Assembly: GCA_031286025.1 (NCBI GenBank)
Contig: JAITVB010000223.1
Span: forward strand, 1 to 7,655
Reading direction: 5' to 3'
DNA: 7,655 nucleotides
Source: Rikenellaceae bacterium
Lineage (GTDB): Bacteria > Bacteroidota > Bacteroidia > Bacteroidales > Rikenellaceae
Of this stretch, positions 1 through 6,388 are shown in pieces. Numbering within the stretch: position 1 is the stretch's first letter; each line of letters begins with the position of its first letter. The notes below the pieces were generated by a model, which did not search any database, was not told the DNA's origin, and worked only from the letters and a program-made list of their open reading frames with translations. Both the position numbers and the translations under genes were made by a program.

Positions 1-2
1 AG

Positions 3-728
3 GAAATGAAGGAAATGGCGAGCGAAATGGGCGTTTCTTACGATACTATCAAGAACAAGGTCGACATGCTTGCCGAAGCCAACCCGATGCTCGGGCACCG
101 CGGCTGTAGGTTGGGCAACACCTATCCCGAAATCACCGAGATGCAGGCTCGCGCGATCATCGAGGCCGCGTTCAACGTGAAGAAACGAGGCATCGAGGCC
201 CACGTCGAAATCATGGTGCCGCTCGTGGGCAACCACAAGGAACTGCGTTACCAGAAAGCGATCATCGACCGCGTAGCCGAAGAGATCTTCGCCGAACGCA
301 ACGACGCCATCGAATACATGGTCGGCACCATGATCGAAGTGCCCCGCGCCGCCGTCACCGCCGACCAGATCGCCGAAGTCGCCGAATTCTTCTCGTTCGG
401 TACCAATGACCTCACGCAGATGACCCTCGGTTTCTCACGCGACGACGTGGCGAAATTCCTGCCCATATACCTTGAGAAAGGGTTGCTCAAAGCCGACCCC
501 TTCCAGACCCTCGACGTCAAAGGCGTCGGCCAACTCGTGCGCGAAGCCGTCTTCAAAGGACGCGGAGCTCGCGAAAACCTCAAGTGCGGCATCTGCGGCG
601 AACACGGCGGCGAGCCCAAATCCGTCGAATTTTGCCACTTTGCCGGTCTCAACTACGTATCCTGCTCCCCCTTCCGAGTACCCATCGCCCGCCTCGCCGC
701 AGCTCATGCCGCACTGAAGCAGGAGTAG
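3..728 (+). CDS. ppdK: Pyruvate, phosphate dikinase, C-terminal part (5' end outside window)
   Basis: PPDK interconverts pyruvate + ATP + Pi and PEP + AMP + PPi in the cytosol. Only the C-terminal PEP/pyruvate-binding TIM-barrel domain is here; the frame is open to the left edge, so the Met at base 6 is internal. Counting from that Met, visible motifs are [12 protein letters not shown] (27-37), [10 protein letters not shown] (107-116, with metal-binding Glu111), [11 protein letters not shown] (128-138, Asn134 and Asp135) and CGICGEHGG (194-202, with the proton-donor Cys197). The spacings Glu111-Asn134-Cys197 equal those of Glu745-Asn768-Cys831 in the 874-residue Clostridium symbiosum enzyme, and the 240 residues end exactly where that protein would, so the C-terminus is complete. 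The ending [15 protein letters not shown] is also family-typical. The gene converges on truB with a 57-bp gap. The nucleotide-binding and phosphohistidine domains lie upstream of the window. Confidence 0.96.
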   Translation, partial: EMKEMASEMGVSYDTIKNKVDMLAEANPMLGHRGCRLGNTYPEITEMQARAIIEAAFNVKKRGIEAHVEIMVPLVGNHKELRYQKAIIDRVAEEIFAERNDAIEYMVGTMIEVPRAAVTADQIAEVAEFFSFGTNDLTQMTLGFSRDDVAKFLPIYLEKGLLKADPFQTLDVKGVGQLVREAVFKGRGARENLKCGICGEHGGEPKSVEFCHFAGLNYVSCSPFRVPIARLAAAHAALKQE

Positions 729-785
729 CAGGAGGGGATTGCGCCTTTTAAATTAAATGTAGTCCGTTTTTTCGGAGAACACGGG

Positions 786-1502
786 TCAGAAGTCCGGAGT
801 ATCCCGACGGGACGGGGCAAAAAGTGTTTCGAGTTGGTCGAGCGTGTAGGCTTCGTCGGCCAAGTGACTGCCGCTACGGGTACGGCGCAGGGCAACCAAG
901 TGGCCGCCGCTGCCAAGTTCGAGGCCGATGTCGCGGGCCAAGGAACGAATGTAAGTCCCTTTACTACAACGGACAAGCACCTCGATCACGGGCAACTCGA
1001 ACGACAGCAGGCACATCTCGTGAATGTTGACGCGTGCCGTTCGCAACTCGACTTCGACCCCTTCGCGGGCATATTCGTAGGCACGTTTCCCTTCGATCTG
1101 TTTGGCTGAGTAAACGGGCGGCAATTGATCCTGCTCGCCGGTCATTTTTTGTAGGGCGGCCTCCACGTTTTCCTGCGTAATGTGCTCATACGGGAAACGT
1201 TCGTCTACCGGATGTTCCAGGTCGTAACTCGGAGTGGTGGCCCCCAATTCGATCCGGGCGACATATTCCTTTTCCTCGGCTTGCAGGGTATCGGCCTGCT
1301 TCGTCGCCCGGCCGATGCACACCAGGAGCAGGCCGGTGGCCAACGGGTCGAGCGTCCCGGCGTGGCCCACTTTGATCTTGCGGTAGCCCAACCGGCGCAG
1401 CATCACGCGCAACTTGCGCACCACGTCCGACGACGTCCAACCGTAGGGTTTGTCGACAGGCAGCACCACGCCCGCTTCGAAATCAGTATCGAAAGACAGC
1501 AT
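786..1502 (-). CDS. truB: tRNA pseudouridine(55) synthase TruB
   Basis: TruB isomerises U55 to pseudouridine in the T-loop of elongator tRNAs. The 238-residue protein is within the usual bacterial range and carries all core motifs: VDKPYGWTSSDVVRKLR (16-32), GHAGTLDPLATG (46-57, with catalytic Asp52), PPVYSAKQIEGKRAYEYAR (128-146), the CSKGTYIRSLARDIG motif (179-193) and GGHLVALRRTRSG (199-211). After about residue 225 there is only a short tail, so no full C-terminal PUA domain is present. The start at 1502 gives the normal short N-terminal leader and lies 8 nt after the uppP stop, so co-transcription with uppP is likely. No Shine-Dalgarno sequence precedes it, as expected in Bacteroidota. 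It is the last gene of the - strand cluster and converges on ppdK; only a weak 4-bp stem lies in the gap. Confidence 0.97.
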   Translation of the reverse strand: MLSFDTDFEAGVVLPVDKPYGWTSSDVVRKLRVMLRRLGYRKIKVGHAGTLDPLATGLLLVCIGRATKQADTLQAEEKEYVARIELGATTPSYDLEHPVDERFPYEHITQENVEAALQKMTGEQDQLPPVYSAKQIEGKRAYEYAREGVEVELRTARVNIHEMCLLSFELPVIEVLVRCSKGTYIRSLARDIGLELGSGGHLVALRRTRSGSHLADEAYTLDQLETLFAPSRRDTPDF

Positions 1503-1510
1503 TTTTCAGA

Positions 1511-2299
1511 TTAAAACAATGAGTAAACGATCGCCGCCGCCCCGATTACCGCGCAATAGACGGCAAACCAAAGCAATTTACCCCGTTTGACGAGGTTGAC
1601 CATCGCCTGACAAGCCAACGTCCCGGTCACGAATGCAGCGAGGAAGCCAACTGCGAGGGTTGTTCCCGAGATGCCCCCGGCGGCGGTAAAATCGCCGTGC
1701 GACAGGTCGAGCAGATTGATCCCGATAATAGGGATCAGCACCATCAGAAACGAAAACGGTGCCACCTCCTCGCGTTTGACCCCGAGCAACAGCCCGGTCG
1801 AAATGGTCGAACCCGAACGCGAAAGGCCCGGGAACACCGCGATGGCCTGGGCGATGCCGATAATGAAAGCGTCTTTCATCGTCAGCGGATGGGTGCGCGG
1901 CTTGGCATAGTGCGAGAAGGTCAGCAGGGCCGCCGTCGCAAGCAGCATTGCGCCCACCAGGGTCGGGTTGCCCGTAAAGAGCGCTTCGATCCGGTCTTTG
2001 AAAAAGAATCCGACAAAGACCAACGGCAACATCGACACTGCAACGTTGATCACAAACCGCATCTCGACATTGGCCTTGAACCTGAAAAACCCGGCGATGA
2101 TCCGGGTCAGTTCCTTACGAAAAACGACGATCGTACTCAGTACCGTTCCGCCGTGCACGGCGGTGGTAAAGAGCAGGTTTTCCCCGCCGCTTATTCCGAG
2201 CAACGCCTGACCGATTTCAAGGTGGCCGCTGCTGCTCACCGGCAGAAATTCGGTCAGCCCCTGGAGCACGCCCAGGATAAACGCCTCAAAGACAGACAT
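1511..2299 (-). CDS. uppP: Undecaprenyl-diphosphatase UppP (BacA)
   Basis: This integral membrane phosphatase converts undecaprenyl-PP to undecaprenyl-P, regenerating the lipid carrier used for peptidoglycan and O-antigen-type glycans; its overproduction gives bacitracin resistance. The 262 residues match the family length. The N-terminal signature GVLQGLTEFLPVSSSGHLE (10-28) contains Glu17 and His26. The second signature, PGLSRSGSTISTG (157-169), contains Arg161. These correspond to catalytic residues of E. coli BacA. The first acidic position of the E. coli EGLTE motif is Gln13 here, a common variant. Hydrophobic segments fill the rest, consistent with a polytopic membrane protein. The start lies 3 nt after the DUF3098 stop, and an AAGGAG stretch lies inside the end of that upstream gene. 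The tight spacing implies translation from one mRNA with DUF3098 and truB. Confidence 0.97.
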   Translation of the reverse strand: MSVFEAFILGVLQGLTEFLPVSSSGHLEIGQALLGISGGENLLFTTAVHGGTVLSTIVVFRKELTRIIAGFFRFKANVEMRFVINVAVSMLPLVFVGFFFKDRIEALFTGNPTLVGAMLLATAALLTFSHYAKPRTHPLTMKDAFIIGIAQAIAVFPGLSRSGSTISTGLLLGVKREEVAPFSFLMVLIPIIGINLLDLSHGDFTAAGGISGTTLAVGFLAAFVTGTLACQAMVNLVKRGKLLWFAVYCAVIGAAAIVYSLF

Positions 2300-2302
2300 C
2301 GG

Positions 2303-2572
2303 CTACTTCTCCTTCCGGTTGGGGCGTTTCATGATGGCGTAGATCTCGAACGCAAAACCCGCCAACACGAGGATCGGGGCGAGCGTGATGCGCCGGAAAC
2401 TGAACATCGCCGTGTTGAACTCCTCAGGGTTGTCGCTCCCACCGCCGACCATCAGCACAAAACCCAACACGATCACGGCAAAACCGATCAGCAGCAGCTT
2501 GTAGTTACAGGTCGTCAACGGCATTTTTCGTGTTTCTTCGGGCTTGGTGGCCTCATTTTTCTTCTCTTTCAT
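2303..2572 (-). CDS. DUF3098 family small membrane protein
   Basis: This 89-residue protein matches the DUF3098 pattern as I know it from Bacteroidota: a charged, Lys/Glu-rich cytoplasmic N-terminus (1-17), the motif NYKLLLIGFAVIVLGFVLMVGGGSD (23-47) whose hydrophobic core is the first membrane helix, a short loop with NPEEFN (48-53), then FSFRRITLAPILVLAGFAFEIYAIMK (57-82) holding the second helix, and a basic tail. No catalytic residues are evident and the function is unknown. It lies 117 bp downstream of ftsX and 3 nt upstream of uppP. This suggests, without proof, a role at the inner membrane linked to division or lipid-carrier recycling. The start at 2572 gives a full-length family member; a near-match to the -7 box, TATTTTTA, lies at 2589-2582 but has no -33 partner. 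Confidence 0.9.
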   Translation of the reverse strand: MKEKKNEATKPEETRKMPLTTCNYKLLLIGFAVIVLGFVLMVGGGSDNPEEFNTAMFSFRRITLAPILVLAGFAFEIYAIMKRPNRKEK

Positions 2573-2657
2573 ATCGCATCGTAAAAATAAAATTCGTAAT
2601 TACCGACCTGCGCTTTCTCCACCCGATTCTTCAGGCGACAGTGGACTTTGGTCGATG

Positions 2658-2688
2658 ATTGTGCCCACAACCTGTGGGAGACCACAAT
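2658..2688. repeat. Compound inverted repeat between ftsX and the DUF3098 gene
   Basis: ATTGTG (2658-2663) pairs with CACAAT (2683-2688). Nested inside, CCCACA (2664-2669) pairs with TGTGGG (2673-2678) around a 3-nt ACC loop, leaving a 4-nt bulge AGAC on one side. It begins 2 nt after the ftsX stop codon in the direction of transcription. There is no T tract, so it is more likely an mRNA-stabilising or processing hairpin than a terminator. The rest of the 117-bp gap (2573-2657) holds nothing I can identify except an AT-rich stretch before the DUF3098 start. Confidence 0.45.
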
Positions 2689-2689
2689 T

Positions 2690-3568
2690 CTAATACAGGT
2701 GGAGCCGGGTAGCATTGAGCCGGACATATTTCCGCACGGCCGTCCAGGTGAAGATCGTGGCGATCAGGATGCCCGCCACGACCAACCCGCCGAACATCTC
2801 GGCCAACAACCTGTTACCGGTTAAAAAGCCCGCTTCGGGAATGCCCCGGTTGAGGCCGATCACCACGCCCGCCATCAGCGCCGAAGCGATTAGTCCGGCA
2901 TAGATGCCCTGCAGTATCGCCCGTCCGAGGAAAGGCTTCATGATAAACCACCGGGTCGCACCAACCAAACGCATAGTGTTAATAATAAACCGTTTCGAAA
3001 AAACAGACATCCGGATCGTGTTGTTGATCAGGATGAGCGAAATCAGCAGCAGCGTCCCACCGAAAAGCAGTAATACGAGGTTAAATTTATAGATGTTTTC
3101 GGTCACCTGTCCGATGATCGCCTCTTGGTAGAGGATGTCGTCGACCCCGTCCCAATGGCGGATGACATGCTCGATTTTCTTCAGCGAGTCGGGGGCAGAA
3201 TAGTCTGCATTCAACGTCACTTCGTAAGAAGCCGGCAACGGATTCCCCTCCAAAAATCCTTGGAAATCGTTGTCGATATAGGCTTTGAACTCTTCGGCGG
3301 CCTCGTCCTTCGAGAGGTATTCCACATCTTTGACCGCGTCCATTTCACCCAGTTTGGCCGAGATATACTGCCGCTCGTCCGACGAAATGTCATCACGCAG
3401 AAAGACCGACAGGGTTACCCGTTCGCGAATGCGGTCCGATGCCTGGCGAGCGTTAAGGATCAGGTAGCCCACCGACCCGAGGATAAACAGCACCAACGCC
3501 ACGCTCACCGTCGAGACGATGTAGGCGTTGCGGATACGCCGTTTGATCCGTTTTTCGTTCTTTGCCAT
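2690..3568 (-). CDS. ftsX: Cell division protein FtsX (permease-like)
   Basis: FtsX is the membrane subunit of the FtsEX complex, which uses ATP hydrolysis by FtsE to activate peptidoglycan hydrolases at the septum. The 292-residue protein shows the family architecture: a basic cytoplasmic N-terminus (1-14), TM1 about 16-38, an extracytoplasmic domain about 40-160 with VTLSVFLRDDISSDE and the typical VEYLSKDEAAEEFK segment (82-95), then three clustered helices at about 162-182, 216-238 and 258-279. The segment NTIRMSVFSKRFIINTMRLVGATRWFIMKPFLGRA between TM2 and TM3 is the conserved FtsX/MacB cytoplasmic coupling loop. No ftsE is in this window. The gene now stands 181 bp from yfhO because of the inserted element at 3588-3761; before insertion the gap would have been 8 nt. 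How it is now transcribed is unclear, since I find no consensus promoter inside the element. Confidence 0.96.
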   Translation of the reverse strand: MAKNEKRIKRRIRNAYIVSTVSVALVLFILGSVGYLILNARQASDRIRERVTLSVFLRDDISSDERQYISAKLGEMDAVKDVEYLSKDEAAEEFKAYIDNDFQGFLEGNPLPASYEVTLNADYSAPDSLKKIEHVIRHWDGVDDILYQEAIIGQVTENIYKFNLVLLLFGGTLLLISLILINNTIRMSVFSKRFIINTMRLVGATRWFIMKPFLGRAILQGIYAGLIASALMAGVVIGLNRGIPEAGFLTGNRLLAEMFGGLVVAGILIATIFTWTAVRKYVRLNATRLHLY

Positions 3569-3579
3569 ATTTCCCGTTA

Positions 3580-3587
3580 TTCTTTTT
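3580..3587. repeat. Target-site duplication, left copy (TTCTTTTT)
   Basis: The 8-bp sequence TTCTTTTT directly abuts the left end of the inverted-repeat element at 3588 and recurs in the same orientation at 3762-3769, directly abutting its right end. An exact direct repeat at both borders is the expected trace of transposition with an 8-bp staggered cut. The T-rich composition lowers its individual weight; the rebuilt junction raises it. Confidence 0.8.
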
Positions 3588-3602
3588 GGTTCAAGATAAC
3601 TT
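3588..3602 (+). repeat. Left terminal inverted repeat of the MITE-like element
   Basis: GGTTCAAGATAACTT reads inward from the left border. Its inverted partner lies at 3747-3761 and differs only at position 5 (C here, T in the partner). The 10-bp core AAGATAACTT is perfectly conserved. Similarity stops soon after position 15, which sets the repeat length. Confidence 0.82.
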
Positions 3603-3746
3603 CAGTTTAGAGAAATAGCTTTAATCATCTGATCTAAAGCAAGAAAAAGGAAAAAATTCATCAATACCTTTTGGCAAGCCAAGAATTATTAACAAACAAT
3701 TTATTTTCAATGAGTTAAACAAAAAAATCAAAAAAAAAGAATGATT

Positions 3747-3761
3747 AAGTTATCTTAAACC
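3747..3761 (-). repeat. Right terminal inverted repeat, encoding the end of yfhO
   Basis: Read inward on the - strand this is GGTTTAAGATAACTT. In the yfhO frame its first 12 bases are GGT TTA AGA TAA, that is Gly-Leu-Arg-stop, so the present last three residues and stop codon of yfhO come from the element end rather than from the ancestral gene. Confidence 0.82.
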
Positions 3762-6257
3762 TTCTTTTTTCTTGCGCTTTTGAATCAGAATGACCCCCAA
3801 CAGTCCGGCCAACAGCAGGATCGACCCTGCATAGGAAACACCCGCCAACACCCGGTAATGGGGCGGTGCATAGTGGAATACGATCGTGTGTTCGCCTGCC
3901 GGCAGGGCCATCGCCCGCAAGATGTAGTCGGCCCGCAGGTAAGGCGTTTCTTCGCCGTCGAGGTAGGCCGTCCAACCCTTCGAGTAGTATATTTCCGAGA
4001 AGACGGCCAACGCCGGGCGCGGCGACGAGTATTTGTATGTCAGGTGGTTTACCCGATAGTCGGTCAGCTCGATCTGCGGCTCACGCAGGCTTTCGTCATT
4101 GCCGTGCGGTTCAAGGTTCCGGGGAGCTCTGCGGTGGATCGTGTCGCTGCTTTCATCGAGCCACATAGCGGGAAGAGCTACGCCGACGGCATCGAGTTGC
4201 CCGCGGAACCGGTTGTCGACCACCGCTTCGTGGCGGGTATTGATTTCGTCCAGTGTATCGAGTTCCTCGCTAGCGGTGTCGGTCCACCGCACGGCGTCAA
4301 CAAACCATGCCGCCCCGTTGGCTCCCGGATTCGTTTGCACACGTGGGTCGCTTCCCTCTTCACCGGGCAGGATGAAGTATTTCGTATTGAGCATATCGTA
4401 TATCTCCATACTCATGATCCTTGGATCGAGATAGCGTTCGATCACTTCCTGATAACGGCGTAACTTGGCGGCGTGGTAGCCTCCGATCGAACGATGGTAA
4501 TAAGAGGTGGTCGCATCGCGGAACGGGTCGACGGTGAGGTTGGCCACGCGGCAGGCAGGATCGGGGTCTTGCATGATCCGGCGGTCGGCGTCGGTTGCGG
4601 TGATCGCCTTGGCCTGGACGGGGACGAACGAGTCGTGGTTGACAAAACGCAGGTCGACCGGCAACAGGTCGACGAGTACCAATACGGCCGCCAACACGGC
4701 AAATATCCCGAATTTAATTTTCCTGGCATGGAACGCCCATACGGTTCCGGCCGTCAGCAGGACAAAAAGCAGTGACCGTAAAGCGTCGGCCCGCAGCATT
4801 GCCGCGCGTTCGCCCCGCATCGCCGCCAACACGTCGTCGGGTAGCCCCATTTGTGCGTCGGCCGGCCCGGTAAAATTGAACAATGACCCGCCGAACAAGG
4901 CAAAAATCAGGGCAATACCCCCGGTGATGACCACACTGCCCTGCAGCGCCTTTTTGAATTGGGCCTTTTCGACTTTCCCGGACCACAATTTTTGCAACCC
5001 GAGTACGGCCAACAACGGCAGCGCCCACTGCACGATCACCAAGATCATCGACACCGTGCGGAACTTGTTGTAGAGCGGAAAATAGTTGTAGAACAGATCG
5101 GTAAACCACATCAGATTGTGCCCCCACGCCAACAGGACGGCTAAGGCGGCCACGGCGGCGATCCACCACTTGCTGCGTCCGCGCAACAGGAACATCCCTA
5201 ACACGAAGAGGAAACAAATTACCGCACCGATATAGACGGGTCCCGAGGTGATCGGCTGTTCGCCCCAGTAACCAGGCAAGTGCGAGGCCATCTGGCGGGC
5301 GTTGTATTTCGAGAGGACGTCGGCTACGGGGCCGTCGGCCGCAAAGCCGCCCGACATGCTGCCGCCCATCAGGTTGGGGATAAAGAGGTCGAACGTTTCA
5401 GAAACCTGATAACTGTAGGCCGTTACGTAGTCTTTTTCCAACCCGGGCCGTGCGGCCTGGCCGTCGACGGTCAGTTCCGACCCGCCGCGGATCGTTTCCT
5501 TCGCATAATCATTGACATAGTAGAGCAGAATCGCGTTCGACGCCACAGCCAACAAGGCTGCCGCGAATAATCCCGCAGTCGTTTTCACGAACCGGGGCAT
5601 CGAGCGTTTTTTCCATGCCCTGATCGCCTCGTTGATCACCAGAGCCAACAACACAAAGCAGAAATAATAGGTGATTTGCAAGTGGTTGGCCGCAATTTCG
5701 AGCGAAGCGAAAATCCCCGCCAACGCCACCCCGATCCAGAGGTTGCGCCGGTAAGCCATATAGACCGCCCCCACCATCGGCGGCGCCCAGACGAGGGCTA
5801 CCATTTTCGTAATGTGTCCCGCCTCGATGATCAACGGGAAATAAGTCGACAGCCCGTAAGCGATTCCCCCCGCAATCGACAACCACGGAGCAACCCCGAA
5901 ACAAAGCAGCATCAAGTAAAACCCGGTCATTGCCAGAAAAAGGAACGACGCCGGCAATCCCAGGATATACAGCTCATTGCCGATATCGCGAATCACCCGT
6001 CCCTCGTAACTGAAATCGATCAGGTACGACGGCATCCCGCCAAACATATTGCCTGTCCAACCCGGATCTTCGCCGTTGTAGGCAGCCTTGTAATCGTGGA
6101 TGTCCCTGCTCATTCCCTCGACCTGCACCATGTCGCCCTGGCGCAGCGCCATCCCTTCATACTGGGGCTTGAAATAGAAAAAACTGATCAGGGCAAAGAC
6201 GGCGATCGCCACCAGATGGGGCAAAGCCTTACGTATCCACGCGTTATTTTTCATCAT
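3750..6257 (-). CDS. YfhO-family polytopic membrane protein
   Basis: This 835-residue membrane protein belongs to the YfhO family (GT-C-like fold). In Firmicutes, YfhO-type proteins add sugars from lipid-linked donors to teichoic acids; the role in Bacteroidota is not established, so envelope glycosylation is inference. It begins with a signal-anchor helix (12-29). An extracytoplasmic loop follows with QGD (40-42), an acidic motif as in GT-C enzymes, and GWTGNMFGGMP (66-76). Further motifs are EAGHITKMVALVWAPP (145-160) and ANHLQITYYF (190-199), amid many hydrophobic helices. A large soluble C-terminal part carries the family-typical YYSKGWTAYLDG segment (about 757-768) and ADYILRAMALPAGEHTIVFHYAP, then a last helix (about 803-825) and a basic tail KRKKKE. 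Two adjacent ATGs begin the gene; the first is used here. The last residues GLR and the stop derive from the inserted element; the ancestral protein would have ended at Glu832. Confidence 0.92.
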   Translation of the reverse strand: MMKNNAWIRKALPHLVAIAVFALISFFYFKPQYEGMALRQGDMVQVEGMSRDIHDYKAAYNGEDPGWTGNMFGGMPSYLIDFSYEGRVIRDIGNELYILGLPASFLFLAMTGFYLMLLCFGVAPWLSIAGGIAYGLSTYFPLIIEAGHITKMVALVWAPPMVGAVYMAYRRNLWIGVALAGIFASLEIAANHLQITYYFCFVLLALVINEAIRAWKKRSMPRFVKTTAGLFAAALLAVASNAILLYYVNDYAKETIRGGSELTVDGQAARPGLEKDYVTAYSYQVSETFDLFIPNLMGGSMSGGFAADGPVADVLSKYNARQMASHLPGYWGEQPITSGPVYIGAVICFLFVLGMFLLRGRSKWWIAAVAALAVLLAWGHNLMWFTDLFYNYFPLYNKFRTVSMILVIVQWALPLLAVLGLQKLWSGKVEKAQFKKALQGSVVITGGIALIFALFGGSLFNFTGPADAQMGLPDDVLAAMRGERAAMLRADALRSLLFVLLTAGTVWAFHARKIKFGIFAVLAAVLVLVDLLPVDLRFVNHDSFVPVQAKAITATDADRRIMQDPDPACRVANLTVDPFRDATTSYYHRSIGGYHAAKLRRYQEVIERYLDPRIMSMEIYDMLNTKYFILPGEEGSDPRVQTNPGANGAAWFVDAVRWTDTASEELDTLDEINTRHEAVVDNRFRGQLDAVGVALPAMWLDESSDTIHRRAPRNLEPHGNDESLREPQIELTDYRVNHLTYKYSSPRPALAVFSEIYYSKGWTAYLDGEETPYLRADYILRAMALPAGEHTIVFHYAPPHYRVLAGVSYAGSILLLAGLLGVILIQKRKKKEGLR
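3762..3769. repeat. Target-site duplication, right copy (TTCTTTTT)
   Basis: This is the second copy of the 8-bp direct repeat, directly outside the right inverted repeat. On the - strand it is part of the Lys-Lys-Glu codons closing the ancestral yfhO reading frame. Confidence 0.8.
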
Positions 6258-6275
6258 TCGGTGAGTTCCAATTCA

Positions 6276-6283
6276 CAAAAGTA
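6276..6283 (-). promoter_or_regulatory. Putative -7 box (TACTTTTG) of the yfhO promoter
   Basis: On the - strand this reads TACTTTTG, an exact match to the Bacteroidota sigma-ABfr -7 consensus TAnnTTTG. It ends 18 nt before the first yfhO ATG, implying a leader of roughly a dozen nucleotides. No TTTG is present at the expected -33 spacing; the nearest, TTTG at 6321-6318, is too far upstream. No other candidate lies in this gap. Confidence 0.55.
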
Positions 6284-6358
6284 ACCATTTAATTCGAAAT
6301 AATCCCTCGCTCCGGGGCAAAAGCGCGCCCGCGATGATCGAACTTGGAGAGAAATGGC

Positions 6359-6366
6359 TAAATTTG
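6359..6366 (+). promoter_or_regulatory. Putative -7 box (TAAATTTG) of the polyprenyl synthase promoter
   Basis: TAAATTTG exactly fits the Bacteroidota -7 consensus TAnnTTTG and lies 22 nt upstream of the ATG at 6389. A clear -33 TTTG is absent. The GGAAGG just before the ATG is too close to serve as a normal Shine-Dalgarno site. With the box at 6276-6283 it makes this gap a back-to-back promoter region. Confidence 0.55.
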
Positions 6367-6388
6367 CCGCAAAATCACGACGGAAGGT

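Larger units (their letters stand above)
3588..3761. mobile_element. Small non-autonomous transposable element (MITE-like, 174 bp)
   Basis: This block has 15-bp terminal inverted repeats, GGTTCAAGATAACTT on the left and its near-complement on the right (14/15 match), and is flanked by 8-bp direct repeats. It encodes no credible protein, so any transposase must act in trans. It is very AT-rich: 34 G/C among the 140 bases 3601-3740, against clearly GC-rich neighbours. Inside are a 6-bp hairpin GCTTTA/TAAAGC (3618-3623 with 3635-3640), a central palindrome TTGGC-AA-GCCAA (3671-3682), and A7 and A9 tracts (3721-3727, 3730-3738) that read as T tracts on the - strand. GG-ended repeats and 8-bp duplications fit several insertion-sequence families (for example IS1, IS6, ISL3 or IS1595 types), so I cannot assign a parent. 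It separates yfhO from ftsX. Confidence 0.8.

Noticed and set aside
6..8. ATG at base 6 as a true gene start
   Set aside because: The frame is open to the window edge and the protein aligns to the interior of PPDK; the Met is internal.
763..776. TCCG-TTTTTT-CGGA as a terminator between ppdK and truB
   Set aside because: A 4-bp stem with a 6-nt T loop is too weak to call, although a terminator would be expected between converging genes.
2261..2263. Gln13 of UppP in place of the first Glu of the E. coli EGLTE motif
   Set aside because: The QGLTEFLP form is common in the family and the key Glu17, His26 and Arg161 are present, so it is not an anomaly.
1697..2584. A 295-codon open frame on the + strand opposite uppP and the DUF3098 gene
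   Set aside because: Its translation is rich in Arg, Gln and His with no domain pattern, and it lies antisense to two clear family proteins; long antisense frames are expected in GC-rich genes.
3780..4463. A 227-codon + strand open frame opposite the 3' part of yfhO
   Set aside because: It is antisense to well-supported YfhO coding sequence and shows no recognisable motif; it is a shadow frame.
5676..6284. A 202-codon + strand open frame opposite the 5' part of yfhO
   Set aside because: It is antisense to conserved YfhO motifs, has a low-hydrophobicity composition without domain signatures, and crosses the promoter region.
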